Source of the DNA: Streptomyces sp. KL109B
Lineage (GTDB): Bacteria; Actinomycetota; Actinomycetes; Streptomycetales; Streptomycetaceae
DNA: 64,000 bases
Reading direction: 5' to 3'
NCBI RefSeq assembly: GCF_030766935.1
Contig: NZ_JASERL010000012.1
Coordinates: 186,001 to 250,000, forward strand
Under the pieces are notes generated by a model. It did not search any database. It was not told the origin of the DNA and saw nothing but the letters and a program-made list of their open reading frames with translations. Below are positions 35,763 to 44,288 of the stretch, piece by piece. Every line of letters begins with the position of its first letter. The stretch's first letter is position 1. The position numbers and the translations under genes are program-made.

Positions 35763-37006
35763 CCGTGCACATCCTCGTGATCCACAACTACTACTCGTCG
35801 GGGCAGCCGAGCGGCGAGAACCGGGTCGTCGCAGAGGAGGTCGCGCTGCTGCGCTCGGCCGGCCACCGCGTCGAGGTGTTCGAGCGGCGCAGCGACGACA
35901 TCGCGGGCCGCTCCCTGCTCGGCAAGGTCGCCGTGCCGCTGCTCGTGCCGTGGAACCCGGCGGTCCGCAAGGAACTCGCGGCCAGGCTGCGCGCCGAACG
36001 CCCGGACGTGGTGCACGTCCACAACGTGTTCCCGCTGCTGTCGCCCGCCGTCATCGCCGCCTGCACGGACGTCGGCGTGCCCGTCGTCACGACGCTGCAC
36101 AACTACTACCAGGTGTGCCCGCCGGGCACCCTGCAGCGGGACGGCCGGCTGTGCACGGACTGCGTCGGCCGGAAGGTGCCGCTGCCCGCCGTCCGGCACG
36201 GCTGCTACCGGAACTCCCGGCTCGCGACGGTGCCGCTCGCCGTCAACCTGACGGTGAACAGGCGGCGTTGGTGGTCGGACGTCGAGCGGTTCCTGTGCAT
36301 CTCGGCGGCGCAGCGCGACGTCCTGGTGGCGTCCGGGATGCCCGCCGAAAAGCTCTCGGTGAAGCACAACTTCGTACCCGACCCGGGAGTCTGTCGAGAG
36401 GGCGAGGGCGAGCAACTGCTCTTCCTCGGCCGCCTCGCGGAGGCCAAGGGGATACGGGTGCTCATGGCGGCGTGGGACATGGTCGCCGCCGAGGGCGGGG
36501 TGGGCGTGCCGCTCGTCATCGCCGGATCCGGGCCGCTGGAACCGGAGGTGTCCGCGTGGGCGGCGGGCCGCGACGACGTGCGCTACGAAGGGCTGCTCGC
36601 GCCGGACGAGGTCCGCAAGGCCGTCGCCCGGTCGGTCGCCGTGGTGGCGCCCTCGCTGGCCCCGGAGACCTTCGGCCTGGTCGTCGCGGAGGCGATGGCG
36701 GCGGGGGTGCCGGCCGTCGCCTCCGGCCACGGCGCGTTCGTCGAACTCGTCGCGGACGGGGAGACGGGGCTGCTGCACCGGCCGGGCGAGCGGACCTCGC
36801 TCGCGTCCTGCCTGCGCCGGATCACCGCCGAACCGGCCCGCAACCGGGAGATGGGCGATGCGGCGCGGCTCCGGTACGAGCGGGGCTTCAGCCCGGCCGT
36901 CGGGCTGCGGCGCCTGGAAGAGGAGTACCGGGCCGCGATCGCGGGCCGGTCGGAACCATCGGAACCATCGGAACAAATGGGGGACGGAATCAATGGGGGG
37001 CAGTAA
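35759..37006 (+). CDS. Family 4 glycosyltransferase
   Basis: A 415-residue GT-B enzyme. N-terminal HILVIHNYYSSGQPSGENRV, HVHNVFPLLSPAV and TTLHNYYQVCPPG are typical of a GT4 group common in actinobacterial polysaccharide clusters. The C-terminal half holds LLFLGRLAEAKGIRVL, IAGSGPLEPEV and the donor-site EX7E-like APETFGLVVAEAMAAGVPAVAS. A Cys-rich insert (CPPGTL, CTDCVG, GCYR) between the domains could bind metal. The GTG start overlaps the polymerase stop and has GGGAGGTGAG ahead. The gene ends directly at the next start codon. Acceptor and donor are unknown. Confidence 0.88.
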   Translation: MTVHILVIHNYYSSGQPSGENRVVAEEVALLRSAGHRVEVFERRSDDIAGRSLLGKVAVPLLVPWNPAVRKELAARLRAERPDVVHVHNVFPLLSPAVIAACTDVGVPVVTTLHNYYQVCPPGTLQRDGRLCTDCVGRKVPLPAVRHGCYRNSRLATVPLAVNLTVNRRRWWSDVERFLCISAAQRDVLVASGMPAEKLSVKHNFVPDPGVCREGEGEQLLFLGRLAEAKGIRVLMAAWDMVAAEGGVGVPLVIAGSGPLEPEVSAWAAGRDDVRYEGLLAPDEVRKAVARSVAVVAPSLAPETFGLVVAEAMAAGVPAVASGHGAFVELVADGETGLLHRPGERTSLASCLRRITAEPARNREMGDAARLRYERGFSPAVGLRRLEEEYRAAIAGRSEPSEPSEQMGDGINGGQ

Positions 37007-38257
37007 ATGACACAGTGCCGACTCTGCGGCTCGGCGACGCTGGCGAGCGTCGTCGATCTGGGGGCGACACCGCCGTGCGAGAGCTTTCTCGCCGCGGACC
37101 AGCTCGACCTGGCCGAGCCCGCGTACCCGCTGCACCTGCGGGTCTGCACGGACTGCTGGCTCGCGCAGATCCCGCCGCTGATCACGCCCGAGGAGACGTT
37201 CAAGGAGTACGCGTACTTCTCGTCGTTCTCGACGTCCTGGGTGGAGCACGCGCGCGCCTTCGTCGCCGCCGCGGTGGAGAAGGCCGGACTCGGCCCGGAC
37301 GCCTTCGTGGTGGAGGTCGCGAGCAACGACGGCTATCTGCTGAAGCACGTGGTGGACCGGGGGATCCGCTGCCTGGGCGTCGAGCCGTCGGTCAACGTCG
37401 GAGCGACGGCCCGCGACAAGGGCGTCCCCACGCTCACCGAGTTCCTGTCCCCGGAGACGGGGGCGGCGGTCCGCGCCGAACACGGCCCGGCGAACCTGGT
37501 CGTGGCCAACAATGTGTACGCGCACATCCCGGACGTCGTCGGCTTCACGCAGGGCCTGCGCGCGTTGGTCGCGGACGACGGCTGGGTCTCCATCGAGGTG
37601 CAGCACCTGCTGACCCTCATCGAGGAGAACCAGTACGACACGATCTACCACGAGCACTTCCAGTACTACACCGTCGCCTCCGCGATCCGCGCACTCGCCA
37701 GCGGCGGACTCGCCCTGGTGGACGTCGAGTTGCTGCCCACGCACGGCGGCTCGATCCGGCTGTGGGCACGGCCGGCGGAGGTGGCGGGGGAGCCCTCGCA
37801 GCGAGTGGCCGACGTACTGGAGCGGGAGAAGGCGGCCGGGCTCCAGGAACTCTCCGGGTACACCGAGTTCTCCGCCCGCGTCGCCAAGGTCCGCCGCGAC
37901 CTCCTCAAGTTCCTCATCACGGCGGCCGAGGAGGGCAAGTCGGTCGTCGGCTACGGCGCGCCCGGCAAGGGCAACACGCTGCTCAACCACTGCGGCATCC
38001 GCCCCGACCTGCTCGCCTACACGGTCGACCGGAACCCGTACAAGCACGGCCGGTTCACGCCCGGCACCCGTATCCCGATCCTGCCGCCCGAGCGGATCGC
38101 CGAGGACAAGCCGGACTACGTCCTGATCCTCCCGTGGAACCTGAGGGCCGAGCTGACCGAGCAACTGGCGTTCGTGCACGAGTGGGGCGGCCGCCTGGTC
38201 TTCCCCATCCCGGAACTGAGTGTGGTCGAACCGAGCACCGTCGAGGAGAGGTCATGA
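37007..38257 (+). CDS. SAM-dependent sugar C-methyltransferase (NovU/TylC3-like)
   Basis: A 416-residue protein with the three-part layout of nucleotide-sugar C-methyltransferases: an N-terminal zinc-binding part (CRLCGS and CTDC, with PPCESF), a SAM domain (FVVEVASNDGYLLKHV, about residues 100-115) with the YDTIYHEHFQYYT active-site segment, and a C-terminal Rossmann-like domain (VVGYGAPGKGNTLLNHCGI). Such enzymes add a branching methyl group at C3 of a 4-keto deoxysugar nucleotide. The following gene makes CDP-glucose, so a CDP-linked branched sugar is a reasonable guess. It begins right after the previous stop codon and overlaps the next gene by 4 bases. Confidence 0.9.
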   Translation: MTQCRLCGSATLASVVDLGATPPCESFLAADQLDLAEPAYPLHLRVCTDCWLAQIPPLITPEETFKEYAYFSSFSTSWVEHARAFVAAAVEKAGLGPDAFVVEVASNDGYLLKHVVDRGIRCLGVEPSVNVGATARDKGVPTLTEFLSPETGAAVRAEHGPANLVVANNVYAHIPDVVGFTQGLRALVADDGWVSIEVQHLLTLIEENQYDTIYHEHFQYYTVASAIRALASGGLALVDVELLPTHGGSIRLWARPAEVAGEPSQRVADVLEREKAAGLQELSGYTEFSARVAKVRRDLLKFLITAAEEGKSVVGYGAPGKGNTLLNHCGIRPDLLAYTVDRNPYKHGRFTPGTRIPILPPERIAEDKPDYVLILPWNLRAELTEQLAFVHEWGGRLVFPIPELSVVEPSTVEERS

Positions 38258-39048
38258 AGGTCGTTCTGTTCTGCGGCGGCTACGGGATGCGGATGCGCAG
38301 CGGCGCCTCGGACGACGTGCCCAAGCCGATGGCGATGGTCGGCCCCCGCCCGCTGATCTGGCACGTCATGCGCTACTACGCGCACTACGGGCACAAGGAG
38401 TTCATCCTGTGCCTCGGCTACGGCGCCCACCACATCAAGGACTTCTTCCTCAACTACGAAGAGACCACGTCCAATGACTTCGTACTGAGGCACGGGCAGA
38501 CCGAGCTGCTGTCCAACGACATCGCCGACTGGACGATCACCTTCGCGCAGACCGGCATCGAGTCCCCGATCGGCGAGCGCCTGCGCCGCGTCCGCCACCA
38601 CCTCGACGGCGACGAGATGTTCCTCGCCAACTACGCCGACGTCCTCACCGACGCGCCGCTCGACGAGATGGTCGACCGGTTCGCGGAGCGCGACGCGGGC
38701 GCGTCGATGATGGTCGTGCCGCCGCAGTCCTCCTTCCACTGCGTGGACCTCGGCGAGGACGGCCTCGTCGGCGGCATCACCGCGGTCAGCGACATGCCGC
38801 TGTGGGAGAACGGCGGCTACTTCGTGCTCCGCCAGGAGGTCTTCGACCACATCCCGGAGAACGGGGACCTGGTCGCCGACGGCTGCCACCAACTCGCCAA
38901 GCGGGGACGGCTCGTGGCCCACCAGCACCGCGGCTTCTGGAAGCCCACCGACACCGTCAAGGAGCGGGCCGCGCTCGACGCCGGCTACGCGCGCGGCGAC
39001 CGGCCGTGGGCCGTGTGGGAGCGCGGCGGCGTGGAGGTGGGCGCGTGA
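38254..39048 (+). CDS. rfbF: Glucose-1-phosphate cytidylyltransferase
   Basis: A 264-residue nucleotidyltransferase converting glucose-1-phosphate and CTP to CDP-glucose. Diagnostic segments: LFCGGYGMRMRSGASDDVPK, PLIWHVMRYYAHYGHKEFILCLGYG, FLNYEETTSNDF, TGIESPIGERL and NGGYFVLRQEVFDHIP with GFWKPTDTVKERAALD at the end. Length matches RfbF (about 257-265). CDP-glucose normally goes on to a 4,6-dehydratase (RfbG), but no clear RfbG is in this cluster, so either the epimerase-like gene downstream or a gene elsewhere supplies that step. ATG overlaps the previous stop; the stop overlaps the next GTG. Confidence 0.92.
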   Translation: MKVVLFCGGYGMRMRSGASDDVPKPMAMVGPRPLIWHVMRYYAHYGHKEFILCLGYGAHHIKDFFLNYEETTSNDFVLRHGQTELLSNDIADWTITFAQTGIESPIGERLRRVRHHLDGDEMFLANYADVLTDAPLDEMVDRFAERDAGASMMVVPPQSSFHCVDLGEDGLVGGITAVSDMPLWENGGYFVLRQEVFDHIPENGDLVADGCHQLAKRGRLVAHQHRGFWKPTDTVKERAALDAGYARGDRPWAVWERGGVEVGA

Positions 39049-39728
39049 TCCGGCTCGAAGCCGGCCGCACGGGCCCGGACCGTGTCGTCGCGGTCGGCGC
39101 GCACTGCGACGACATCGCCATCGGAGCGGGCGGCACGCTGCTCGCGCTGTGCCGGGCCCGACCCGGCCTGCGCGTCGACGCGCTGGTGCTCTCCGGCGGC
39201 GGAAGCGAGCGCGAGGAGGAGGAGCGGGCCGCGCTCACCGCCTTCTGCCCCGGCGCCGACCTGCGCCTGACCGTGCTCAAACTGCCGGACGGCCGCATGC
39301 CCGTGCACTGGGAGGAGGCCAAGTCCGCCGTCGAGGAACTGCGCACGCGCACCGACCCCGACCTCGTCCTCGCCCCGCGCACCGACGACGCGCACCAGGA
39401 CCACCGCGGCCTCGCGCGCCTGATGCCCACCGCGTTCCGCGACCACCTCGTCCTCGGCTACGAGATCGTCAAATGGGACGGCGACCTCGGCCGCATGAAC
39501 GCCTACCAGCCACTGACACCCGACACCGCCGAGGACAAGGTGCGGCTGCTCCAGGAGCACTACGCATCCCAGCGGCACCGCCCCTGGTACGACCGCGAGG
39601 CCTTCCTCGGCCTCGCCCGGATCCGCGGCATCGAATGCCACGAGCGCTACGCCGAAGCGTTCGCCGTCACCAAACTCACGCTCGACCTGGGGACTTGTAC
39701 CCCGGGCAGCTCCACTCAGGGGGATTGA
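39045..39728 (+). CDS. PIG-L/LmbE-family deacetylase
   Basis: A 227-residue metal-dependent deacetylase. AVGAHCDDIAIGAGGT stands where the family has AHPDDE, with Cys in place of Pro and Ile after Asp-Asp; the other metal-site motif TDDAHQDHRG (two His) is intact. PIG-L enzymes remove acetyl groups from N-acetyl sugars. In this cassette it may expose an amino group on a nucleotide-linked or lipid-linked sugar, perhaps the product of the aminotransferase-like enzyme at the end of the operon. The GTG overlaps the rfbF stop (GTGA), and it ends 3 bases before the next TTG start. Confidence 0.85.
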   Translation: MIRLEAGRTGPDRVVAVGAHCDDIAIGAGGTLLALCRARPGLRVDALVLSGGGSEREEEERAALTAFCPGADLRLTVLKLPDGRMPVHWEEAKSAVEELRTRTDPDLVLAPRTDDAHQDHRGLARLMPTAFRDHLVLGYEIVKWDGDLGRMNAYQPLTPDTAEDKVRLLQEHYASQRHRPWYDREAFLGLARIRGIECHERYAEAFAVTKLTLDLGTCTPGSSTQGD

Positions 39729-39731
39729 ACC

Positions 39732-40757
39732 TTGCGCGTACTACTGACCGGACACCAGGGCTACCTGGGCACCGTGATGGCCCCGGTCCTCAAGGCCGCA
39801 GGACACGACGTCGTCGGCCTCGACTCCGGCCTGTTCGCCGACTGCGTCCTCGGCCCGACCCCCGACGACCCGCAGGGACACCGGGTCGACCTCCGCGACG
39901 TCACCGCCGAGCACGTGGCGGGCGTCGACGCCGTGATCCACCTCGCCGCGCTCTCCAACGACCCGCTCGGCTCGCTCGCGCCCGAGCTCACGTACGACAT
40001 CAACCACCACGCCTCCGTCCACCTCGCCCGCCTCGCCCGCGAAGCCGGTGTCAAGCGCTTCCTGTACGCCTCCACGTGCTCGGTGTACGGCGCGGCGGGC
40101 GGCGACGAACTCGTCGGCGAGGACGCCCCGTTGCGCCCCGTCACCCCGTACGCCGAGTCCAAGGTGCGCGTCGAGGACGACCTGCACGCCCTCGCCGACG
40201 GCGACTTCACCCCGGTGTACATGCGCAACGCCACCGCCTTCGGCTACTCGCCGCGGCTGCGCGCCGACATCGTCCTGAACAACCTGGTGGGCCACGCGCT
40301 GCTCTCCGGCGAAGTGCTCGTCCTCTCCGACGGCACCCCGTGGCGCCCCCTCGTGCACGCCGCCGACATCGCCCGTGCCTTCACCGCCGCGCTCACCGCG
40401 CCCCGCGAGGCGGTCCACGACCGGGCGTTCAACATCGGCAGCGAGACCAACAACGTCACCGTCGCCGAGATCGCCGAACAGGTCGCCGAGGCGGTCACCG
40501 GGGCGAAGGTGCGGATCACGGGCGAGTCCGGCGCCGACCCGCGCTCGTACCGGGTGGACTTCTCCCGCTTCCGCACGGCGATAGAAGGCTTCGACTGCGA
40601 GTGGGACGTCAAGCGCGGCGCCCTCGAACTCGCCGACGCCTACCGGAAGTTCGGCCTCACCAAGGACGCCTTCGACAACCGCTTCACCCGCCTCGCCGTG
40701 CTCCGCTCCGCCTCCGAGGCCGGCACCGTCGACGACACCCTGCGGTGGCGCCCGTGA
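39732..40757 (+). CDS. NAD-dependent epimerase/dehydratase (SDR)
   Basis: A 341-residue extended short-chain dehydrogenase. The NAD-binding motif is TGHQGYLG at residues 6-13, the catalytic triad part is STCSVYG with YAESK near residue 139, and RNATAFGYSPRLRAD follows. It may be a 4,6-dehydratase, epimerase or reductase acting on the CDP-linked sugar. It starts with TTG (39732), unusual but supported by AGGGGGAT 6 bases upstream and by the perfect family alignment from the first residues. The stop overlaps the start of the following gene. Confidence 0.88.
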   Translation: MRVLLTGHQGYLGTVMAPVLKAAGHDVVGLDSGLFADCVLGPTPDDPQGHRVDLRDVTAEHVAGVDAVIHLAALSNDPLGSLAPELTYDINHHASVHLARLAREAGVKRFLYASTCSVYGAAGGDELVGEDAPLRPVTPYAESKVRVEDDLHALADGDFTPVYMRNATAFGYSPRLRADIVLNNLVGHALLSGEVLVLSDGTPWRPLVHAADIARAFTAALTAPREAVHDRAFNIGSETNNVTVAEIAEQVAEAVTGAKVRITGESGADPRSYRVDFSRFRTAIEGFDCEWDVKRGALELADAYRKFGLTKDAFDNRFTRLAVLRSASEAGTVDDTLRWRP

Positions 40758-42028
40758 CCGGGCCGGGAGCGGAGATGCACGCCCTGGTGGAGCGCCTGTA
40801 CCCGCTCTGCCGGAGCATCACCGGCGACGGGGTGCGCGCCACCCTGGCCATCATCGGCGAACACATCCCGCTCGACGTGCACGAGGTGCCGACCGGAACC
40901 CAGGTCCTCGACTGGACGGTGCCCCAGGAGTGGAACATCCGCGACGCGTACATCGCCGACGCCGCCGGGAACCGGCTCGTCGACTTCGCCGCGTCCAGCC
41001 TGCACGTGCTCGGCTACAGCGTCCCGGTGTCCGCGACACTGCCCCTGTCCGAGCTGCGCGAGCACCTGCACACCCTGCCCGAACAGCCGAACCTCGTTCC
41101 GTACCGCACGAGTTACTACAAACCGGAGTGGGGCTTCTGCCTCGCTCAGGACACCCTCGACGCGATGCCGGAAGGCGAGTACGAGGTGTGTGTCGACTCG
41201 ACGCTGGAGGACGGACACCTCACGTACGCCGAGCACGTGGTCCCCGGCCAGGTCCCGGACGAGGTCATCGTCTCGTGCCACATCTGCCACCCGGCGCTCG
41301 CCAACGACAACATGGCGGGCGTCGCGGTGGCGGTGCAGCTGGCGCGGGAGCTCGCGGAGCGCAACCCGTACTACACCTACCGGTTCATCTTCGCGCCCGG
41401 CACCATCGGCGCCATCACCTGGCTCGCCCGCAACAAGGAGCGGGTCGACCGGGTCAAGCACGGGCTCGTGCTTGCCTGCGCGGGCGACCCCGGTGACATC
41501 ACGTACAAGCAGAGCAGGCGCGGCGACGCGGAGATCGACCGGGTCCTGCGGCATGTGCTGCGGACCTCCGAACGGCCGCACACCATAAAGGAGTTCACGC
41601 CGTACGGCTACGACGAGCGGCAGTACTGCTCGCCCGGCTTCGACCTCGGCGTCGGCTCGCTCACCCGCACCCCGTACGCCGAGTACCCCGAGTACCACAC
41701 CTCGGGCGACAACCCGGACTTCGTCACCCCGGAGGCGATGGCCGACACGCTCGCCGTGTGCCGGGAGGCGTTCGCCGTGCTCGACCGGAACCGCACGTAC
41801 CACAACCAAAGCCCGTACGGGGAACCCCAGTTGGGGCGGCGCGGGCTGTACGAGGCGCTCGGCGGGCGCAGTGACACCAAACAGGCGCAGATGGCGATGC
41901 TGTGGGTGCTCAACCTGTCCGACGGCACACACAGCCTCCTGGACATCGCCGAGCGCTCCGGGCTGCCCTTCGACACCGTCGCCGACGCGGCCGCCGCGCT
42001 GCGCGAAGCGGGGCTGGTCAAGGCATGA
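40754..42028 (+). CDS. DUF4910 aminopeptidase-like protein with C-terminal winged-helix-like segment
   Basis: A 424-residue protein of the DUF2172/DUF4910 family. WTVPQEWNIRDAYI is the N-terminal hallmark; SCHICHPALANDNMAG and FAPGTIGAITWL resemble the M28 aminopeptidase metal-binding core, and YPEYHTSGDN follows. About the last 60 residues (NLSDGTHSLLDIAERSGLP and on) look like a winged helix. Members are found mostly in surface-sugar clusters beside cytidylyltransferase, C-methyltransferase and PIG-L genes; their reaction is not settled as far as I know, so acting on an amide of a sugar intermediate is only a guess. Overlaps both neighbours by 4 bases. Confidence 0.85.
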   Translation: MTGPGAEMHALVERLYPLCRSITGDGVRATLAIIGEHIPLDVHEVPTGTQVLDWTVPQEWNIRDAYIADAAGNRLVDFAASSLHVLGYSVPVSATLPLSELREHLHTLPEQPNLVPYRTSYYKPEWGFCLAQDTLDAMPEGEYEVCVDSTLEDGHLTYAEHVVPGQVPDEVIVSCHICHPALANDNMAGVAVAVQLARELAERNPYYTYRFIFAPGTIGAITWLARNKERVDRVKHGLVLACAGDPGDITYKQSRRGDAEIDRVLRHVLRTSERPHTIKEFTPYGYDERQYCSPGFDLGVGSLTRTPYAEYPEYHTSGDNPDFVTPEAMADTLAVCREAFAVLDRNRTYHNQSPYGEPQLGRRGLYEALGGRSDTKQAQMAMLWVLNLSDGTHSLLDIAERSGLPFDTVADAAAALREAGLVKA

Positions 42029-43344
42029 CGTCGACGACCACCGAGGGGGAGGGCGCCACGAACGGGGAGGGGACCACGAAGCCGTCCGCCGGATCCGCGA
42101 AGCGGGCCCTCGCGGGCCGGCTGTCCTGGGGCCTCGCCGACCAGGCCGCCTCCAGCATGTCCAACTTCGCGGTGGGCATCTACGTGGCCCGCTCCCTCGG
42201 CGTCACCGCGTTCGGCGTGTTCAGCCTGGCCTGGGTGACGTACGGCGTCGTCCTCAACGTCTCCCGCGGCCTGGCCACCGACCCGCTCATGGTGCGCTTC
42301 AGCGGGGTGTCCCAGGAGTCGTGGCGACGGGCGGTCGCCCGGTCCTCGGGCACCGCGCTCGGTGTCGGCTGCGCCCTCGGTGCGGCGTCCCTCGTGGTCG
42401 GCCTCGCGCTCGGCGACCGGGTCGGGCCCGCCTTCGCGTGCCTCGGAGTCGTCCTGCCGGGGCTGCTGTTGCAGGACTCCTGGCGGTTCGCGTTCTTCGC
42501 CGCGGGCACCGGGCGCAAGGCCTTCGTCAACGACGTGGTGTGGTGCGTCGCGCTCGTCCCCGCCCTGCTGATCGCGGCCCGCGTCGGCGGCGTCGCCGCG
42601 TTCGTGCTCGCCTGGGGCGGCTCCGCCGCGGTGGCCGCCGCGTACGGCTGGTTCCAGTCCGGGATCCGGCCCCGGGTGACCGGCGCGCGCGAGTGGCTGC
42701 GCGCGCACCGCGACCTTGGCTCCCGCTACCTCGTCGAGAACGTCAGCAACAGCGGCGGCAGCCAACTGCGGGCGTACGGGCTCGGCGTGATCGTCGGGGT
42801 CGGCGCGGTGGGTGTCGTGCGCGGCGCGGAGCTGCTGCTCGGCCCGTTCATGGCCGTCCTCATGGGCCTTTCGCTGGTGACCGTCGCGGAGGCGGCGCGC
42901 GTGCTGCGCCGCGCCCCGCACCGGCTCGGGAAGTTCTGCCTCCTCCTCGGCGGCGGGCAGGCCGTCGCCGCGCTGCTGTGGGGCGCCGCGCTGCTCCTCG
43001 TACCGGACAGCGGCGGCGAGTTCGTCCTCGGCGACGTATGGGCAGCGTCCTCGCAGCTCATCGTGCCCGTCACGCTCGGCGTCGCGGGCGCGGGGCTCGG
43101 CACCGGAGCGGCGGCAGGACTGCGCGCGCTCGGCGCGGCCAGACGCAGCCTGCGCTCCCAGCTGTTCGCCTCCGTCTTCTACGTCGGCGGCGGGCTCGGC
43201 GGCGCGGCCGTCGGCGGCACGGTCGGCTCGGCCTGGGGCGTCGCCACCGCCACCCTCACCGGCTCCGTCGTGTGGTGGCTGCAGCTGCGGACCGCCCTGC
43301 GCGAGCACCACCACAACCCCACCCCCGAAGCGAGGACCCCATGA
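42025..43344 (+). CDS. Wzx-like polysaccharide flippase
   Basis: A 439-residue membrane protein with about 12 hydrophobic helices and the polysaccharide-export pattern near the N-terminus (LSWGLADQAASSMSNFAVGIYVARSLGVTAFG, positions about 31-62). This group moves lipid-linked repeat units across the membrane for Wzy. The first 30 residues are hydrophilic and Thr/Gly/Glu-rich. ATG overlaps the previous stop; the stop overlaps the next ATG. With Wzy- and Wzz-like genes it completes a Wzx/Wzy pathway; no synthase-type (Alg8-like) polymerase is present. Confidence 0.85.
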   Translation: MTSTTTEGEGATNGEGTTKPSAGSAKRALAGRLSWGLADQAASSMSNFAVGIYVARSLGVTAFGVFSLAWVTYGVVLNVSRGLATDPLMVRFSGVSQESWRRAVARSSGTALGVGCALGAASLVVGLALGDRVGPAFACLGVVLPGLLLQDSWRFAFFAAGTGRKAFVNDVVWCVALVPALLIAARVGGVAAFVLAWGGSAAVAAAYGWFQSGIRPRVTGAREWLRAHRDLGSRYLVENVSNSGGSQLRAYGLGVIVGVGAVGVVRGAELLLGPFMAVLMGLSLVTVAEAARVLRRAPHRLGKFCLLLGGGQAVAALLWGAALLLVPDSGGEFVLGDVWAASSQLIVPVTLGVAGAGLGTGAAAGLRALGAARRSLRSQLFASVFYVGGGLGGAAVGGTVGSAWGVATATLTGSVVWWLQLRTALREHHHNPTPEARTP

Positions 43345-44288
43345 CCGACCGACCCCGGCTGAGTATCGGCCTGCCCGTCTACAACGGCGAGGAGTACCTC
43401 GCCGAGTCCCTCGACGCGCTCCTCGGCCAGACCTACGAGGACTTCGAGCTGGTCATCACCGACAACGCCTCGACCGACGGGACGCAGGACATCTGCCACA
43501 CCTACGCGGCCAAGGACTCCCGCATCCGCTACATCCGGCTGCCGCAGAACATCGGCGCCGCCCCCAACCACAACTACGTGTTCACCCAGTGCGACGGCGA
43601 ACTCTTCAAGTGGGCCTCGCACGACGACCTGTACGCCCGCGACCTGCTGGCCCGCTGCGTGGACGCCCTCGACGAGCGGCCCGACGTCGTCCTCGCCCAC
43701 GCCGACCAGGCCGTCATCGACGAGCAAGGCAAGGTGAAGGTCCCGTACACCTACACCCTCAACACCGCCTCGCCGTCCGCCCCCGAACGGTTCCGCAGCA
43801 TGCTCTTCGAACCCGGCGGCGACGACTTCTACGGCGTCATCCGCGCCGACGTGCTCCGCAAGGTGAAGCCGCACGACAGCTACCACCACGCCGACCGCAC
43901 CTTCGTCGCCGAGATCGGCCTGCACGGCCCCTTCCACCAAGTGCCGGAACTGCTCTACTTCCGCCGCGACCACCCCACCCGCGCCGAACGCGCCAACCCC
44001 TCCAAGCGCGCCCGCTGCGTCAACCTCGACCCGCGCCGCGCGGGCCGGCTGCACCCGACGCCGCGCCTGCTCGCCGAGTACGTCGCCGGGTTCGTGTCCG
44101 CGATCCGGCGCGCCCCGCTGTCCTCCGCCGAACGCCGTGCCTGCTACGGGCACTTGGCGACGTGGGCGACCAGCCGGGCGAGGCCGGGAGCGGGGGAGCG
44201 GGTCGAGGACCGGGCGCCGGTGGACCCGGCGACGTACAAGGTGTCCGTGGACGACATCGTCGCGGGCCGCGAGGGGCGCAAGCCATGA
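43341..44288 (+). CDS. Family 2 glycosyltransferase
   Basis: A 315-residue inverting GT-A enzyme. RLSIGLPVYNGEEYLAESL, DNASTDGTQDIC and NIGAAPNHNYVF form the nucleotide-sugar binding fold; the metal-binding DxD-type segment is SHDDLYARDLL near residue 95. It probably transfers one sugar to the growing lipid-linked repeat. ATG overlaps the flippase stop and its own TGA overlaps the next ATG. Confidence 0.9.
   Translation: MTDRPRLSIGLPVYNGEEYLAESLDALLGQTYEDFELVITDNASTDGTQDICHTYAAKDSRIRYIRLPQNIGAAPNHNYVFTQCDGELFKWASHDDLYARDLLARCVDALDERPDVVLAHADQAVIDEQGKVKVPYTYTLNTASPSAPERFRSMLFEPGGDDFYGVIRADVLRKVKPHDSYHHADRTFVAEIGLHGPFHQVPELLYFRRDHPTRAERANPSKRARCVNLDPRRAGRLHPTPRLLAEYVAGFVSAIRRAPLSSAERRACYGHLATWATSRARPGAGERVEDRAPVDPATYKVSVDDIVAGREGRKP

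Noticed and set aside
35585..38179. 864-codon minus-strand frame opposite the glycosyltransferase and methyltransferase genes
   Set aside because: Shadow of the plus-strand genes; no domain and no ribosome binding site.
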